From positions 1 to 7,782 of the forward strand of contig DBTO01000072.1 of NCBI GenBank assembly GCA_002307095.1: a stretch of 7,782 bases of DNA. Direction: 5' to 3'. Below, piece by piece: positions 5,817-7,782 of this stretch. Under the pieces are notes generated by a model, which saw only the letters and a program-made list of their open reading frames with translations, was not told where the DNA came from and ran no database searches. The translations under genes and the position numbers were made by a program. The stretch is from Sulfurospirillum sp. UBA1314 (GTDB taxonomy: Bacteria; Campylobacterota; Campylobacteria; Campylobacterales; Sulfurospirillaceae). Position 1 is the first letter of the stretch; each line of letters opens with the position of its first letter.

Positions 5817-7070
5817 ATGATACGCGAAAAGATTTTAATTGTAGAAGATAATAAAGCACTTTCAAAGTTGATCACCAAAAAAATGGAATCTAGCCTTGAT
5901 TTTGATATAGATGCAGCGTACAGTTTCCAAGAAGCGCAAGATCTCGTTGAAAAAAGCAATGATTACTTTGTAGCACTTCTGGATCTCAATCTTCCAGATG
6001 CCCCCGATGGTGAAGTCGTTGATATGATCTTATCGCACAAAATTCCTTCCATTGTTCTTACAGGTTCGATGGATCAGGAGATACGTGAAAAGATTTTGAA
6101 AAAAGATGTGATTGATTATGTCTACAAAGGCAATATCGATGATGTCAATTATATATTTACACTGATTGAGAGACTGCATAAAAACCGCGATATTAAAGTC
6201 ATGATTGTGGATGACTCCATGGTAACGCGTTCTCAAATTAAATCTCTTTTACACCATCAAATGTTCAAAGTGTTGGTTGCGGCACATGGCGAAGAGGCAT
6301 TGGCATTTTTAAAAGACAATCCCGATACAAAACTTATTTTAACCGACTATTTAATGCCTGTGATCGATGGTGTCGAACTCACAAAAGAGGTACGCAAGCA
6401 TTACAGCAAAAACCAGCTCTCTATCATCGCAATGACCGCCAGTAATCAAGATCTCATCTCGGCTAAATTTCTTAAAATTGGTGCAAATGATTTTATCAAT
6501 AAACCTTTTACGCGTGAAGAGATCGCGTGTCGTATCAATAATTCACTCGATGCGTTAGAGTACATTGCGCAGATTGAAGATATGGCGCAAAATGACTTTT
6601 TAAGTGGTCTTGCAAACAGACGCTACTTTTTTGATGAGATGCGCGAGTATTTTGCCGAGGCAAAAAAGAAAAATGAGCCGTTTGCCTTAGGATTGATTGA
6701 CATCGATAATTTTAAGCAGATCAATGACACCTTAGGGCACCGCGTTGGTGATACGGTGATTGTAGAACTTGCCAGGGTCTTGAAAAAACACCTTACCCAT
6801 GAGCATTTTGTCGCCCGATTTGGTGGGGATGAATTTTGTGTCGTGCTCAAAAACAGTGAGCAAAAAAAGGCATTGGAGTTTTTTATTAAACTTAAAAGTG
6901 CAATTTCGGGGCTTCATATCAAAACCAAAGAAGCTCAAAAAGTAAGTATCACAGCATCCATTGGCGTCACGTTTAATGATTTAGGAAGCTTAGATGAGAT
7001 GATCAATCAAGCCGATCAAGCACTTTATATCTCAAAAAATAATGGCAAAAATAGAGTTGAGGTCGCTTAA
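5817..7070 (+). CDS. cbrR: REC-REC-GGDEF response regulator / diguanylate cyclase, CbrR-like
   Basis: A 417-residue cytoplasmic two-component output protein. The first receiver domain (about 5-120) has acidic E10-D11, phosphoacceptor Asp56 (LLDLNLP), Thr82 and Lys104. The second (about 126-245) has D132-D133, Asp177 (LTDYLMP), Thr207 and Lys229. Both phosphorylation pockets are therefore complete, unlike PleD, whose second receiver is degenerate. The GGDEF domain follows with FLSGLANRR, LIDIDNFKQINDTLGH and a perfect GGDEF at 336-340, so cyclase activity is likely. The RxxD inhibitory site is absent: the matching residues are THEH (327-330). Architecture, length and neighbours match C. jejuni CbrR (Cj0643), a regulator of bile salt resistance, so I use that symbol by orthology; the role here may differ. 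AGGA seven bases upstream supports the start. No kinase gene is nearby. tatD starts on the base after its stop. Confidence 0.94.
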   Translation: MIREKILIVEDNKALSKLITKKMESSLDFDIDAAYSFQEAQDLVEKSNDYFVALLDLNLPDAPDGEVVDMILSHKIPSIVLTGSMDQEIREKILKKDVIDYVYKGNIDDVNYIFTLIERLHKNRDIKVMIVDDSMVTRSQIKSLLHHQMFKVLVAAHGEEALAFLKDNPDTKLILTDYLMPVIDGVELTKEVRKHYSKNQLSIIAMTASNQDLISAKFLKIGANDFINKPFTREEIACRINNSLDALEYIAQIEDMAQNDFLSGLANRRYFFDEMREYFAEAKKKNEPFALGLIDIDNFKQINDTLGHRVGDTVIVELARVLKKHLTHEHFVARFGGDEFCVVLKNSEQKKALEFFIKLKSAISGLHIKTKEAQKVSITASIGVTFNDLGSLDEMINQADQALYISKNNGKNRVEVA

Positions 7071-7782
7071 ATGATCATCGATACCCATTGCCATTTAGAT
7101 GATGCTCAGTTTAAAGACGATGTTGATCATGTCATCCAAAATGCGTATGAAAATGGAGTGCAAGGTATCATTATTCCTGGTGCAAATATTGATGATTTAA
7201 GCCATGCTCAAGAGCTTTCACATCGGTATGATCACGTTTTTTTCGCCGCAGGAATTCATCCTTATCATCATGAACAGTATGACGAAAAAATACTCAGATC
7301 TTTTTTGCAAGATGAGAAGTGTATTGCGGTGGGAGAGTGTGGATTAGACTATTTTAGATTACCTGAAGATAACGACGAAAAAGAGCTTGAAAAAGAGCAA
7401 CAACAGCATGTTTTCTCCCAACAAATTTTGCTTGCAAGAGAGTTAAAGAAGCCATTGATCGTTCATATTCGCGATGCAAACGATGACAGTAAGCGTCTTT
7501 TACTGGAAGGCAAAGCAGGCGAGGTTGGCGGTGTTTTGCACTGCTATAACGCTTCTAAGCATCTTTTAGATTTAGCACAGTATGGCTTTTATTTCGGCAT
7601 TGGTGGCGTATTAACCTTTAAAAATGCCAAAAATTTGGTTGAAGTTTTACCCCTTATTCCTCGCGATAAACTGTTGATCGAAACGGATGCTCCCTACCTA
7701 ACGCCCATGCCGTACCGTGGTAAACGCAATGAGCCTCTTTACACACTTTTGGTTGTTGAAAAGATGTCAGAGCTTTTAAATA
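7071..7782 (+). CDS. tatD: TatD family metal-dependent hydrolase/DNase, 3' end missing
   Basis: The first 237 residues of a TatD-type protein, a TIM-barrel metallohydrolase; E. coli members have 3'-5' exonuclease or DNase activity, and some act on damaged DNA. All expected metal ligands are visible: His6 and His8 in DTHCHLD, Glu89 in VGECGLDY, His132 in VHIRDA, His157 in LHCYNAS, and Asp206 in ETDAPYLTP. The PMPYRGKRNEP block after it is also typical. Family members have about 260 residues, so about 25 are lost past the right edge. The ATG directly abuts the TAA of the response regulator gene, with GAGG eight bases upstream inside that gene, so the two are probably co-transcribed. The same pair is adjacent in C. 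jejuni (Cj0643-Cj0644). Its exact substrate cannot be told from sequence. Confidence 0.94.
   Translation, partial: MIIDTHCHLDDAQFKDDVDHVIQNAYENGVQGIIIPGANIDDLSHAQELSHRYDHVFFAAGIHPYHHEQYDEKILRSFLQDEKCIAVGECGLDYFRLPEDNDEKELEKEQQQHVFSQQILLARELKKPLIVHIRDANDDSKRLLLEGKAGEVGGVLHCYNASKHLLDLAQYGFYFGIGGVLTFKNAKNLVEVLPLIPRDKLLIETDAPYLTPMPYRGKRNEPLYTLLVVEKMSELLN

Noticed and set aside
7071..7782. Possibility of a broken tatD gene
   Set aside because: The frame is intact with all metal ligands to the last base; it is only cut by the window edge.

Overview
The window looks like a chromosomal segment from a Campylobacterota (epsilonproteobacterial) genome, most plausibly Sulfurospirillum or a close relative. 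Three things point there: the moderately AT-rich base composition, -10 boxes preceded by TG with no clear -35 (typical of this group), and gene order. As I recall it, Campylobacter jejuni carries ppnK/nadK (Cj0641), recN (Cj0642), cbrR (Cj0643) and tatD (Cj0644) side by side. The same four genes occur here in the same order and orientation, with an extra lactate permease gene between recN and the cbrR-like gene. The genus is an inference from memory, not a database result.

Layout: (1) 1-821, plus strand, the 3' part of a membrane-anchored diguanylate cyclase whose start lies outside the window. (2) 850-1416, minus strand, a small YajG-like lipoprotein convergent with gene 1; a hairpin lies between the two stops. 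(3) 1417-1514, a divergent promoter region with overlapping -10 boxes. (4) 1515-2393 nadK and 2390-3931 recN, plus strand, overlapping by 4 nt. (5) 4033-5682, a free-standing L-lactate permease gene with a strong Shine-Dalgarno and a hairpin terminator behind it. (6) 5817-7070, a REC-REC-GGDEF response regulator similar in architecture to CbrR/PleD, followed without a gap by (7) tatD, which runs off the right edge. No gene-free stretch exceeds 135 bases.

Functionally this is mostly housekeeping (NADP synthesis, recombinational repair, TatD nuclease), with lactate uptake and two c-di-GMP synthesis genes. The two GGDEF proteins differ: the membrane protein has a canonical RxxD product-inhibition site and a GGEEI motif, while the response regulator has a perfect GGDEF but no RxxD. 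The most unexpected signal is a 10-bp perfect palindrome, TTACATGTAA, present four times in 7.8 kb, three times inside genes in the same codon phase and once in the leader of the response regulator gene. I saw no RNA gene, mobile element, CRISPR array, phage gene or defence system.
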